Of a stretch of 64,000 nt of DNA, positions 52,201 through 64,000 are shown in pieces. A program made the translations under genes and the position numbers. Position 1 is the stretch's first letter. Every line of letters starts with the position of its first letter. Under the pieces are notes generated by a model. The model worked only from the letters and a program-made list of their open reading frames with translations. It did not search any database and was not told the origin of the DNA. This stretch comes from Rhynchopus sp. YZ270_cl-10 (lineage: Eukaryota; Euglenozoa; Diplonemea; Diplonemida; Diplonemidae): assembly GCA_964035575.1 (NCBI GenBank), contig OZ037899.1, positions 1,256,384-1,320,383 on the forward strand, in the 5' to 3' direction.

Positions 52201-55200
52201 AACCCGCAAACCCGCAAACCCGCAAACCCGCAAACCCGCAAACCCGCAAACCCGCAAACCCGCAAACCCGCAAACCCGCAAACCCGCAAACCCGCAAACC
52301 CGCAAACCCGCAAACCCGCAAACCCGCAAACCCGCAAACCCGCAAACCCGCAAACCCGCAAACCCGCAAACCCGCAAACCCGCAAACCCGCAAACCCGCA
52401 AACCCGCAAACCCGCAAACCCGCAAACCCGCAAACCCGCAAACCCGCAAACCCGCAAACCCGCAAACCCGCAAACCCGCAAACCCGCAAACCCGCAAACC
52501 CGCAAACCCGCAAACCCGCAAACCCGCAAACCCGCAAACCCGCAAACCCGCAAACCCGCAAACCCGCAAACCCGCAAACCCGCAAACCCGCAAACCCGCA
52601 AACCCGCAAACCCGCAAACCCGCAAACCCGCAAACCCGCAAACCCGCAAACCCGCAAACCCGCAAACCCGCAAACCCGCAAACCCGCAAACCCGCAAACC
52701 CGCAAACCCGCAAACCCGCAAACCCGCAAACCCGCAAACCCGCAAACCCGCAAACCCGCAAACCCGCAAACCCGCAAACCCGCAAACCCGCAAACCCGCA
52801 AACCCGCAAACCCGCAAACCCGCAAACCCGCAAACCCGCAAACCCGCAAACCCGCAAACCCGCAAACCCGCAAACCCGCAAACCCGCAAACCCGCAAACC
52901 CGCAAACCCGCAAACCCGCAAACCCGCAAACCCGCAAACCCGCAAACCCGCAAACCCGCAAACCCGCAAACCCGCAAACCCGCAAACCCGCAAACCCGCA
53001 AACCCGCAAACCCGCAAACCCGCAAACCCGCAAACCCGCAAACCCGCAAACCCGCAAACCCGCAAACCCGCAAACCGCAAACCCGCAAACCCGCAAACCC
53101 GCAAACCCGCAAACCCGCAAACCCGCAAACCCGCAAACCCGCAAACCCGCAAACCCGCAAACCCGCAAACCCGCAAACCCGCAAACCCGCAAACCCGCAA
53201 ACCCGCAAACCCGCAAACCCGCAAACCCGCAAACCCGCAAACCCGCAAACCCGCAAACCCGCAAACCCGCAAACCCGCAAACCCGCAAACCCGCAAACCC
53301 GCAAACCCGCAAACCCGCAAACCCGCAAACCCGCAAACCCGCAAACCCGCAAACCCGCAAACCCGCAAACCCGCAAACCCGCAAACCCGCAAACCCGCAA
53401 ACCCGCAAACCCGCAAACCCGCAAACCCGCAAACCCGCAAACCCGCAAACCCGCAAACCCGCAAACCCGCAAAGCCCGCAAACCCGCAAACCCGCAAACC
53501 GCAAACCCGCAAACCCGCAAACCCGCAAACCCGCAAACCCGCAAACCCGCAAACCCGCAAACCCGCAAACCCGCAAACCCGCAAACCCGCAAACCCGCAA
53601 ACCCGCAAACCCGCAAACCCGCAAACCCGCAAACCCGCAAACCCGCAAACCCGCAAACCCGCAAACCCGCAAACCCGCAAACCCGCAAACCCGCAAACCC
53701 GCAAACCCGCAAACCCGCAAACCCGCAAACCCGCAAACCCGCAAACCCGCAAACCCGCAAACCCGCAAACCCGCAAACCCGCAAACCCGCAAACCCGCAA
53801 ACCCGCAAACCCGCAAACCCGCAAACCGCAAACCCGCAAACCCGCAAACCCGCAAACCCGCAAACCCGCAAACCCGCAAACCCGCAAACCCGCAAACCCG
53901 CAAACCCGCAAACCCGCAAACCCGCAAACCCGCAAACCCGCAAACCCGCAAACCCGCAAACCCGCAAACCCGCAAACCCGCAAACCCGCAAACCCGCAAA
54001 CCCGCAAACCCGCAAACCCGCAAACCCGCAAACCCGCAAACCCGCAAACCCGCAAACCCGCAAACCCGCAAACCCGCAAACCCGCAAACCCGCAAACCCG
54101 CAAACCCGCAAACCCGCAAACCCGCAACCCGCAAACCCGCAAACCCGCAAACCCGCAAACCCGCAAACCCGCAAACCCGCAAACCCGCAAACCCGCAAAC
54201 CCGCAAACCCGCAAACCCGCAAACCCGCAAACCCGCAAACCCGCAAACCCGCAAACCCGCAAACCCGCAAACCCGCAAACCGCAAACCGCAAACCCGCAA
54301 ACCCGCAAACCCGCAAACCCGCAAACCCGCAAACCCGCAAACCCGCAAACCCGCAAACCCGCAAACCCGCAAACCCGCAAACCCGCAAACCCGCAAACCC
54401 GCAAACCCGCAAACCCGCAAACCCGCAAACCCGCAAACCCGCAAACCCGCAAACCCGCAAACCCGCAAACCCGCAAACCCGCAAACCCGCAAACCCGCAA
54501 ACCCGCAAACCCGCAAACCCGCAAACCCGCAAACCCGCAAACCCGCAAACCCGCAAACCCGCAAACCCGCAAACCCGCAAACCCGCAAACCCGCAAACCC
54601 GCAAACCCGCAAACCCGCAAACCCGCAAACCCGCAAACCCGCAAACCCGCAAACCCGCAAACCCGCAAACCCGCAAACCCGCAAACCCGCAAACCCGCAA
54701 ACCCGCAAACCCGCAAACCCGCAAACCCGCAACCCGCAAACCCGCAAACCCGCAAACCCGCAAACCCGCAAACCCGCAAACCCGCAAACCCGCAAACCCG
54801 CAAACCCGCAAACCCGCAAACCCGCAAACCCGCAAACCCGCAAACCCGCAAACCCGCAAACCCGCAAACCCGCAAACCCGCAAACCCGCAAACCCGCAAA
54901 CCCGCAAACCCGCAAACCCGCAAACCCGCAAACCCGCAAACCCGCAAACCCGCAAACCCGCAAACCCGCAAACCCGCAAACCCGCAAACCCGCAAACCCG
55001 CAAACCCGCAAACCCGCAAACCCGCAAACCCGCAAACCCGCAAACCCGCAAACCCGCAAACCCGCAAACCCGCAACCCGCAAACCCGCAAACCCGCAAAC
55101 CCGCAAACCCGCAAACCCGCAAACCCGCAAACCCGCAAACCCGCAAACCCGCAAACCCGCAAACCCGCAAACCCGCAAACCCGCAAACCCGCAAACCCGC

Positions 55201-58200
55201 AAACCCGCAAACCCGCAAACCCGCAAACCCGCAAACCCGCAAACCCGCAAACCCGCAAACCCGCAAACCCGCAAACCCGCAAACCCGCAAACCCGCAAAC
55301 CCGCAAACCCGCAAACCCGCAAACCCGCAAACCCGCAAACCCGCAAACCCGCAAACCCGCAAACCCGCAAACCCGCAAACCCGCAAACCCGCAAACCCGC
55401 AAACCCGCAAACCCGCAAACCCGCAAACCCGCAAACCCGCAAACCCGCAAACCCGCAAACCCGCAAACCCGCAAACCCGCAAACCCGCAAACCCGCAAAC
55501 CCGCAAACCCGCAAACCCGCAAACCCGCAAACCCGCAAACCCGCAAACCCGCAAACCCGCAAACCCGCAAACCCGCAAACCCGCAAACCCGCAAACCCGC
55601 AAACCCGCAAACCCGCAAACCCGCAAACCCGCAAACCCGCAAACCCGCAAACCCGCAAACCCGCAAACCCGCAAACCCGCAAACCCGCAAACCCGCAAAC
55701 CCGCAAACCCGCAAACCCGCAAACCCGCAAACCCGCAAACCCGCAAACCCGCAAACCCGCAAACCCGCAAACCCGCAAACCCGCAAACCCGCAAACCCGC
55801 AAACCCGCAAACCCGCAAACCCGCAAACCCGCAAACCCGCAAACCCGCAAACCCGCAAACCCGCAAACCCGCAAACCCGCAAACCCGCAAACCCGCAAAC
55901 CCGCAAACCCGCAAACCCGCAAACCCGCAAACCCGCAAACCCGCAAACCCGCAAACCCGCAAACCCGCAAACCCGCAAACCCGCAAACCCGCAAACCCGC
56001 AAACCCGCAAACCCGCAAACCCGCAAACCCGCAAACCCGCAAACCCGCAAACCCGCAAACCCGCAAACCCGCAAACCCGCAAACCCGCAAACCCGCAAAC
56101 CCGCAAACCCGCAAACCCGCAAACCCGCAAACCCGCAAACCGCAAACCCGCAAACCCGCAAACCCGCAAACCCGCAAACCCGCAAACCCGCAAACCCGCA
56201 AACCCGCAAACCCGCAAACCCGCAAACCCGCAAACCCGCAAACCCGCAAACCGCAAACCCGCAAACCCGCAAACCCGCAAACCCGCAAACCCGCAAACCC
56301 GCAAACCCGCAAACCCGCAAACCCGCAAACCCGCAAACCCGCAAACCCGCAAACCCGCAAACCCGCAAACCCGCAAACCCGCAAACCGCAAACCCGCAAA
56401 CCCGCAAACCCGCAAACCCGCAAACCCGCAAACCCGCAAACCCGCAAACCCGCAAACCCGCAAACCCGCAAACCCGCAAACCCGCAAACCCGCAAACCCG
56501 CAAACCCGCAAACCCGCAAACCCGCAAACCCGCAAACCCGCAAACCCGCAAACCCGCAAACCCGCAAACCCGCAAACCCGCAAACCCGCAAACCCGCAAA
56601 CCCGCAAACCCGCAAACCCGCAAACCCGCAACCCGCAAACCCGCAAACCCGCAAACCCGCAAACCCGCAAACCCGCAAACCCGCAAACCCGCAAACCCGC
56701 AAACCCGCAAACCCGCAAACCCGCAAACCCGCAAACCCGCAAACCCGCAAACCCGCAAACCCGCAAACCCGCAAACCCGCAAACCCGCAAACCCGCAAAC
56801 CCGCAAACCCGCAAACCCGCAAACCCGCAACGACCCGCAAACCCGCAAACCCGCAAACCCGCAAACCCGCAAACCCGCAAACCCGCAAACCCGCAAACCC
56901 GCAAACCCGCAAACCCGCAAACCCGCAAACCCGCAAACCCGCAAACCCGCAAACCCGCAAACCCGCAAACCCGCAAACCCGCAAACCCGCAAACCCGCAA
57001 ACCCGCAAACCCGCAAACCCGCAAACCCGCAAACCCGCAAACCCGCAAACCCGCAAACCCGCAAACCCGCAAACCCGCAAACCCGCAAACCCGCAAACCC
57101 GCAAACCCGCAAACCCGCAAACCCGCAAACCCGCAAACCCGCAAACCCGCAAACCCGCAAACCCGCAAACCCGCAAACCCGCAAACCCGCAAACCCGCAA
57201 ACCCGCAAACCCGCAAACCCGCAAACCCGCAAACCCGCAAACCCGCAACCCGCAAACCCGCAAACCCGCAAACCGCAAACCCGCAAACCCGCAAACCCGC
57301 AAACCGCAACCGCAAACCCGCAAACCCGCAAACCCGCAACCCCGCAAACCCGCAAACCCGCAAACCCGCAAACCCGCAAACCCGCAAACCCGCAAACCCG
57401 CAAACCCGCAAACCCGCAAACCCGCAAACCCGCAAACCCGCAAACCCGCAAACCCGCAAACCCGCAAACCCGCAAACCCGCAAACCCGCAAACCCGCAAA
57501 CCCGCAAACCCGCAACCCGCAAACCCGCAAACCCGCAAACCCGCAAACCCGCAAACCCGCAAACCCGCAAACCCGCAAACCCGCAAACCCGCAAACCCGC
57601 AAACCCGCAAACCCGCAAACCGCAAACCCGCAAACCGCACCGCAAACCCGCAAACCCGCAAACCCGCAAACCCGCAAACCCGCAACCCGCAAACCCGCAA
57701 ACCCGCAAACCCGCAAACCCGCAAACCCGCAAACCCGCAAACCCGCAAACCCGCAAACCCGCAAACCCGCAAACCGCAAACCCGCAAACCCGCAAACCCG
57801 CAAACCCGCAAACCGCAAACCCGCAAACCCGCAAACCCGCAAACCCGCAAACCCGCAAACCCGCAAACACCGCAAACCCGCAAACCCGCAAACCCGCAAA
57901 CCCGCAAACCCGCAAACCCGCAAACCCGCAAACCCGCAAACCCGCAAACCCGCAAACCCGCAAACCCGCAAACCCGCAAACCCGCAAACCCGCAAACCCG
58001 CAAACCCGCAAACCCGCAAACCCGCAAACCCGCAAACCCGCAAACCCGCAAACCCGCAAACCCGCAAACCCGCAAACCCGCAAACCCGCAAACCCGCAAA
58101 CCCGCAAACCCGCAAACCCGCAAACCCGCAAACCCGCAAACCCGCAAACCCGCAAACCCGCAAACCCGCAAACCCGCAAACCCGCAAACCCGCAAACCCG

Positions 58201-61200
58201 CAAACCGCAAACCCGCAAACCCGCAAACCCGCAAACCGCAAACCCGCAAACCCGCAAACCCGCAAACCCGCAACCCGCAAACCCGCAAACCCGCAAACCC
58301 GCAAACCCGCAAACCCGCAAACCCGCAAACCCGCAACCCGCAACCCGCAAACCCGCAAACCCGCAAACCCGCAAACCCGCAAACCCGCAAACCCGCAAAC
58401 CCGCAAACCCGCAAACCCGCAAACCCGCAAACCCGCAAACCCGCAAACCCGCAAACCCGCAAACCCGCAAACCCGCAACCCGCAAACCCGCAACCCGCAA
58501 ACCCGCAAACCCGCAAACCCGCAAACCCGCAACCCGCAAACCCGCAAACCCGCAAACCCGCAAACCCGCAAACCCGCAAACCCGCAAACCCGCAAACCCG
58601 CAAACCCGCAAACCCGCAAACCCGCAAACCCGCAAACCCGCAAACCCGCAAACCCGCAAACCCGCAAACCCGCAAACCCGCAAACCCGCAAACCCGCAAA
58701 CCCGCAAACCCGCAAACCCGCAAACCCGCAAACCCGCAAACCCGCAAACCCGCAAACCCGCAAACCCGCAAACCCGCAAACCCGCAAACCCGCAACCCGC
58801 AAACCCGCAAACCCGCAAACCCGCAAACCCGCAAACCCGCAAACCCGCAAACCCGCAAACCCGCAAACCCGCAAACCCGCAAACCCGCAAACCCGCAAAC
58901 CCGCAAACCCGCAAACCCGCAACCCGCAAACCCGCAAACCCGCAAACCCGCAAACCCGCAAACCCGCAAACCCGCAAACCCGCAAACCCGCAAACCCGCA
59001 AACCCGCAAACCCGCAAACCCGCAAACCCGCAAACCCGCAAACCCGCAAACCCGCAAACCCGCAAACCCGCAAACCCGCAAACCCGCAAACCCGCAAACC
59101 CGCAAACCCGCAAACCCGCAAACCCGCAAACCGCAAACCCGCAAACCCGCAAACCCGCAAACCCGCAAACCCGCAAACCCGCAAACCCGCAAACCCGCAA
59201 ACCCGCAACCCGCAAACCCGCAAACCCGCAAACCCGCAAACCCGCAAACCCGCAAACCCGCAAACCCGCAAACCGCAAACCCGCAAACCCGCAAACCCGC
59301 AAACCCGCAAACCCCGCAAACCCGCAAACCCGCAAACCCGCAAACCCGCAAACCCGCAACCCGCAAACCCGCAAACCCGCAAACCCGCAAACCCGCAAAC
59401 CCGCAAACCCGCAAACCCGCAAACCCGCAAACCCGCAAACCCGCAAACCCGCAACCCGCAAACCCGCAAACCCGCAAACCCGCAAACCCGCAAACCCGCA
59501 AACCCGCAAACCCGCAAACCCGCAAACCCGCAAACCCGCAACCCGCAAACCGCAAACCCGCAAACCCGCAAACCCGCAAACCCGCAAACCCGCAAACCCG
59601 CAACCCGCAAACCCGCAAACCCGCAAACCCGCAAACCCGCAAACCCGCAAACCCGCAAACCCGCAAACCCGCAAACCCGCAAACCCGCAAACCCGCAAAC
59701 CCGCAAACCCGCAAACCCGCAAACCCGCAAACCCGCAAACCCGCAAACCCGCAAACCCGCAAACCCGCAAACCCGCAAACCCGCAAACCCGCAAACCCGC
59801 AAACCCGCAAACCCGCAAACCCGCAAACCCGCAAACCCGCAAACCCGCAAACCCGCAAACCCGCAAACCCGCAAACCCGCAAACCCGCAAACCCGCAAAC
59901 CCGCAAACCCGCAAACCCGCAACCCGCAAACCCGCAAACCCGCAAACCCGCAAACCCGCAAACCCGCAAACCCGCAAACCCGCAAACCCGCAAACCCGCA
60001 AACCCGCAAACCCGCAAACCGCAAACCCGCAAACCCGCAAACCCGCAAACCCGCAAACCCGCAAACCCGCAACCCGCAAACCCGCAAACCCGCAAACCCG
60101 CAAACCCGCAAACCCGCAAACCCGCAAACCCGCAAACCCGCAAACCCGCAAACCCGCAAACCCGCAAACCGCAACCCGCAAACCCGCAAACCCGCAAACC
60201 CGCAAACCCGCAAACCCGCAAACCCGCAAACCCGCAAACCCGCAAACCCGCAAACCGCAAACCCGCAAACCCGCAAACCCGCAAACCCGCAAACCCGCAA
60301 ACCCGCAAACCCGCAAACCCGCAAACCCGCAAACCGCAAACCGCAACCCGCAAACCCGCAAACCCGCAAACCCGCAAACCCGCAAACCCGCAAACCCGCA
60401 AACCCGCAAACCGCAAACCCGCAAACCCGCAAACCCGCAAACCCGCAAACCCGCAAACCCGCAAACCCGCAAACCCGCAAACCCGCAAACCCGCAAACCC
60501 GCAAACCCGCAAACCCGCAAACCCGCAAACCCGCAAACCCGCAAACCCGCAAACCGCAAACCCGCAAACCCGCAAACCCGCAAACCCGCAAACCCGCAAA
60601 CCCGCAAACCCGCAAACCCGCAAACCCGCAAACCCGCAAACCGCAAACCCGCAAACCCGCAAACCGCAAACCCGCAAACCCGCAAACCCGCAAACCCGCA
60701 AACCCGCAAACCCGCAAACCCGCAAACCCGCAAACCCGCAAACCCGCAAACCCGCAAACCCGCAAACCCCGCAAACCCGCAAACCCGCAAACCCGCAAAC
60801 CCGCAAACCCGCAAACCCGCAAACCCGCAACCCGCAAACCCGCAAACCCGCAAACCCGCAAACCCGCAAACCCGCAAACCCGCAAACCCGCAAACCCGCA
60901 AACCCGCAAACCCGCAAACCCGCAAACCCGCAAACCCGCAAACCCGCAAACCCGCAAACCCGCAAACCCGCAAACCCGCAAACCCGCAAACCCGCAAACC
61001 GCAAACCCGCAAACCCGCAAACCCGCAAACCCCGCAAACCCGCAAACCCGCAAACCCGCAAACCCGCAAACCCGCAAACCCGCAAACCCGCAAACCCGCA
61101 AACCCGCAAACCCGCAAACCCGCAAACCCGCAAACCCGCAAACCCGCAAACCCGCAAACCCGCAAACCCGCAAACCCGCAAACCCGCAAACCCGCAAACC

Positions 61201-64000
61201 CGCAAACCCGCAAACCGCAAACCCCAACCCGCAAACCCGCAAACCCGCAAACCCGCAAACCCGCAAACCCGCAAACCGCAAACCCGCAAACCCGCAAACC
61301 CGCAAACCCGCAAACCCGCAAACCCGCAAACCCGCAAACCCGCAAACCCGCAAACCCGCAAACCCGCAAACCCGCAAACCCGCAAACCCGCAAACCCGCA
61401 AACCCGCAAACCCGCAAACCCGCAAACCCGCAAACCCGCAAACCCGCAAACCCGCAAACCCGCAAACCCGCAAACCCGCAAACCCGCAAACCCGCAAACC
61501 CGCAAACCCGCAAACCCGCAAACCCGCAAACCCGCAAACCCGCAAACCCGCAAACCCGCAAACCCGCAAACCCGCAAACCCGCAAACCCGCAAACCCGCA
61601 AACCCGCAAACCCGCAAACCCGCAAACCCGCAAACCCGCAAACCCGCAAACCCGCAAACCCGCAAACCCGCAAACCCGCAAACCCGCAAACCCGCAAACC
61701 CGCAAACCCGCAAACCCGCAAACCCGCAAACCCGCAAACCCGCAAACCCGCAAACCCGCAAACCCGCAAACCCGCAAACCCGCAAACCCGCAAACCCGCA
61801 AACCCGCAAACCCGCAAACCCGCAAACCCGCAAACCCGCAAACCCGCAAACCCGCAAACCCGCAAACCCGCAAACCCGCAAACCCGCAAACCCGCAAACC
61901 CGCAAACCCGCAAACCCGCAAACCCGCAAACCCGCAAACCCGCAAACCCGCAAACCCGCAAACCCGCAAACCCGCAAACCGCAAACCCGCAAACCCGCAA
62001 ACCCGCAAACCGCAAACCCGCAAACCCGCAAACCCGCAAACCCGCAAACCCGCAAACCCGCAAACCCGCAAACCCGCAAACCCGCAAACCCGCAAACCCG
62101 CAAACCGCAAACCCGCAAACCCGCAAACCCGCAAACCCGCAAACCGCAAACCCGCAAACCCGCAAACCCGCAAACCCGCAAACCCGCAAACCCGCAAACC
62201 CGCAAACCCGCAAACCCGCAAACCCGCAAACCCGCAAACCCGCAAACCCGCAAACCCGCAAACCCGCAAACCCGCAAACCCGCAAACCCGCAAACCCGCA
62301 AACCCGCAAACCCGCAAACCCGCAAACCCGCAAACCCGCAAACCCGCAAACCCGCAAACCCGCAAACCCGCAAACCCGCAAACCCGCAAACCCGCAAACC
62401 CGCAAACCCGCAAACCCGCAAACCCGCAAACCCGCAAACCCGCAAACCCGCAAACCCGCAACCAAACCCGCAAACCCGCAAACCCGCAAACCCGCAAACC
62501 CGCAAACCCGCAAACCCGCAAACCCGCAAACCCGCAAACCCGCAACCCGCAAACCCGCAAACCCGCAAACCCGCAAACCCGCAAACCCGCAACCCGCAAA
62601 CCCGCAAACCCGCAAACCCGCAAACCCGCAAACCCGCAAACCCGCAAACCCGCAACCCGCAAACCCGCAAACCCGCAAACCCGCAAACCCGCAAACCCGC
62701 AAACCCGCAAACCCGCAAACCCGCAAACCCGCAAACCCGCAAACCCGCAAACCCGCAAACCCGCAAACCCGCAAACCCGCAAACCCCGCAAACCCGCAAA
62801 CCCGCAAACACCGCAAACCCGCAAACCCGCAAACCCGCAAACCGCAAACCCGCAAACCGCAACCCGCAAACGCCGCAAACCCGCAACCCGCAAACCCGCA
62901 AACCGCAAACCCGCAAACCCGCAAACCCGCAAACCCGCAAACCCGCAAACCCCGCAAACCCCGCAAACCCGCAAACCCGCAAACCCGCAAACCCGCAAAC
63001 CCGCAAACCCGCAAACCCGCAAACCCGCAAACCCGCAAACCCGCAAACCCGCAAACCCGCAAACCCGCAAACCCGCAAACCCGCAAACCCGCAAACCCGC
63101 AAACCCGCAACCCGCAAACCCGCAAACCCGCAAACCCGCAAACCCGCAAACCCGCAAACCCGCAAACCCGCAAACCCGCAAACCCGCAAACCCGCAAACC
63201 CGCAAACCCGCAAACGCGCAAACCCGCAAACCCGCAAACCGCAAACCCGCAAACCCGCAAACCCGCAAACCCGCAAACCGCAAAACCCGCAAACCCGCAA
63301 ACCCGCAAACCCGCAAACCGCAAACCCGAAACCGCAAACCCGCAAACCCGCAAACCCGCAAACCCGCAAACCCGCAAACCCGCAAACCCGCAAACCCGCA
63401 AACCCGCAAACCCGCAAACCCGCAAACCCGCAAACCCGCAAACCCGCAAACCCGCAAACCCGCAAACCCGCAAACCCGCAAACCCGCAAACCCGCAAACC
63501 CGCAACCCGCAAACCCGCAAACGCCGCAAACCCGCAAACCCGCAAACCCGCAAACCCGCAAACCCGCAAACCCGCAAACCCGCAAACCCGCAAACGCCGC
63601 AAACCCGCAAACCCGCAAACCCGCAAACCCGCAAACCCGCAAACCCCGCAAACCCGCAAACGCCGCAAACCCGCAAACCCGCAAACCCGCAAACCGCAAA
63701 CCCGCAAACCCGCAACCCGCAAACCCGCAAACCCGCAAACCCGCAAACCCGCAAACCCGCAAACCCGCAAACCCGCAAACCCGCAAACCCGCAAACCCGC
63801 AAACCCGCAAACCCCCGCAAACCCGCAAACCGCAACCGCAAACCCGCAAACCCGCAAACCCGCAAACACCGCAAACCCGCAAACCGCCGCAAACCCGCAA
63901 ACCCGCAAACCGCAACCCGCAAACGCACCGCAAACCCGCAAACCGCAAACGCCGCAAACACCGCAAACCCAACCGCAAACCCGCAAACCGGCAGAACCGC
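49292..64000. repeat. Octamer satellite array (AAACCCGC)n, at least 14.7 kb
   Basis: About 1,840 tandem octamers, C-rich on the + strand, running to the end of the window. The first 160 bp contains five CCCGTAAA variants. About 3.6 kb (49450-53070) is perfect. From 53072 on, units of 7, 6 or 9 bp appear, and in 62,460-64,000 irregular units are dense (CCGCAAA, CGCCGCAAA, CACCGC). The unit has no stop codon in any of six frames, so each 8-unit shift stays open; frames of over 4,900 codons on the minus strand encode only the octapeptide VCGFAGLR and are not genes. The G-strand has GGG every 8 bases and could form G-quadruplexes. A centromeric, subtelomeric or other heterochromatic role is possible. 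Confidence 0.97.

Noticed and set aside
49023-63986. Three minus-strand open frames of over 4,900 codons
   Set aside because: They read the octamer satellite, use non-ATG starts at the window edge, and encode only one octapeptide cycle in every frame.
49292-64000. Terminal telomere
   Set aside because: For a right-hand chromosome end the + strand should be G-rich; here it is C-rich and unique DNA lies to the left. The unit is also not a known euglenozoan telomere repeat.

Overview
The window is nuclear DNA of a unicellular eukaryote. Coding regions are GC-rich and are cut by short GT-AG introns of 68 to 280 bp. Intergenic DNA is rich in homopolymers and microsatellites. Several features point to Euglenozoa, most plausibly a diplonemid-like lineage. 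There is a tyrosine-recombinase retroelement with GAG, then recombinase, then RT/RNase H, the gene order known from trypanosomatid VIPER. There is a large coiled-coil protein with the 'FY..YNP ... LF..L..KYG' repeats typical of kinetoplastid proteins. Every gene from 1 to about 39,000 lies on the + strand. Conventional introns argue against a trypanosomatid. This placement is inference.

Region 1 (1-16,802) holds host genes in one direction: the C-terminal part of replicative helicase subunit MCM6; a long multi-EF-hand protein (2 exons); a mitochondrial-type tandem HMG-box protein (3 exons); a 1,491-residue repeat and coiled-coil cytoskeletal-type protein (3 exons); a divergent histone H3-fold protein with a linker-histone-like tail; and a polyQ coiled-coil protein. 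Region 2 (about 17,380-21,640) is a VIPER-like retroelement behind a 52-bp minisatellite and a perfect palindrome around an A-tract.

Region 3 (21,641-34,470) holds a stand-alone ovothiol-type (OvoA C-terminal) methyltransferase, a 706-bp non-autonomous hAT element with an 8-bp target duplication, the ER retention (KDEL) receptor, a secreted beta-trefoil plus CYTH-like protein, and a large secreted EGF/VWD/LamG-like protein. Region 4 (34,471-39,389) has a duplicated intergenic segment, one copy carrying a 250-bp palindromic MITE and the other still showing the empty site, followed by a decayed NTPase/nuclease multicopy gene.

Region 5 (39,390-49,290) is repeat-rich. It has exactly 93 copies of a 13-mer, three tandem copies of a 565-758 bp unit bracketed by arrays of a 16-bp motif in both orientations, a 206-bp minisatellite, and a minus-strand Merlin/IS1595-like transposase gene. 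Region 6 (49,292-64,000) is a 14.7-kb octamer satellite (AAACCCGC) that runs off the window. It is nearly perfect on the left and increasingly degenerate to the right.

The strongest candidates for something undescribed are the octamer satellite and its apparent seed in the 206-bp minisatellite, a recurrent intergenic motif (GCACGAGAGGC ... CATCTTWC) that often sits in a hairpin downstream of genes, the H3-fold/H1-tail protein, and the foldback-like 16-mer arrays.
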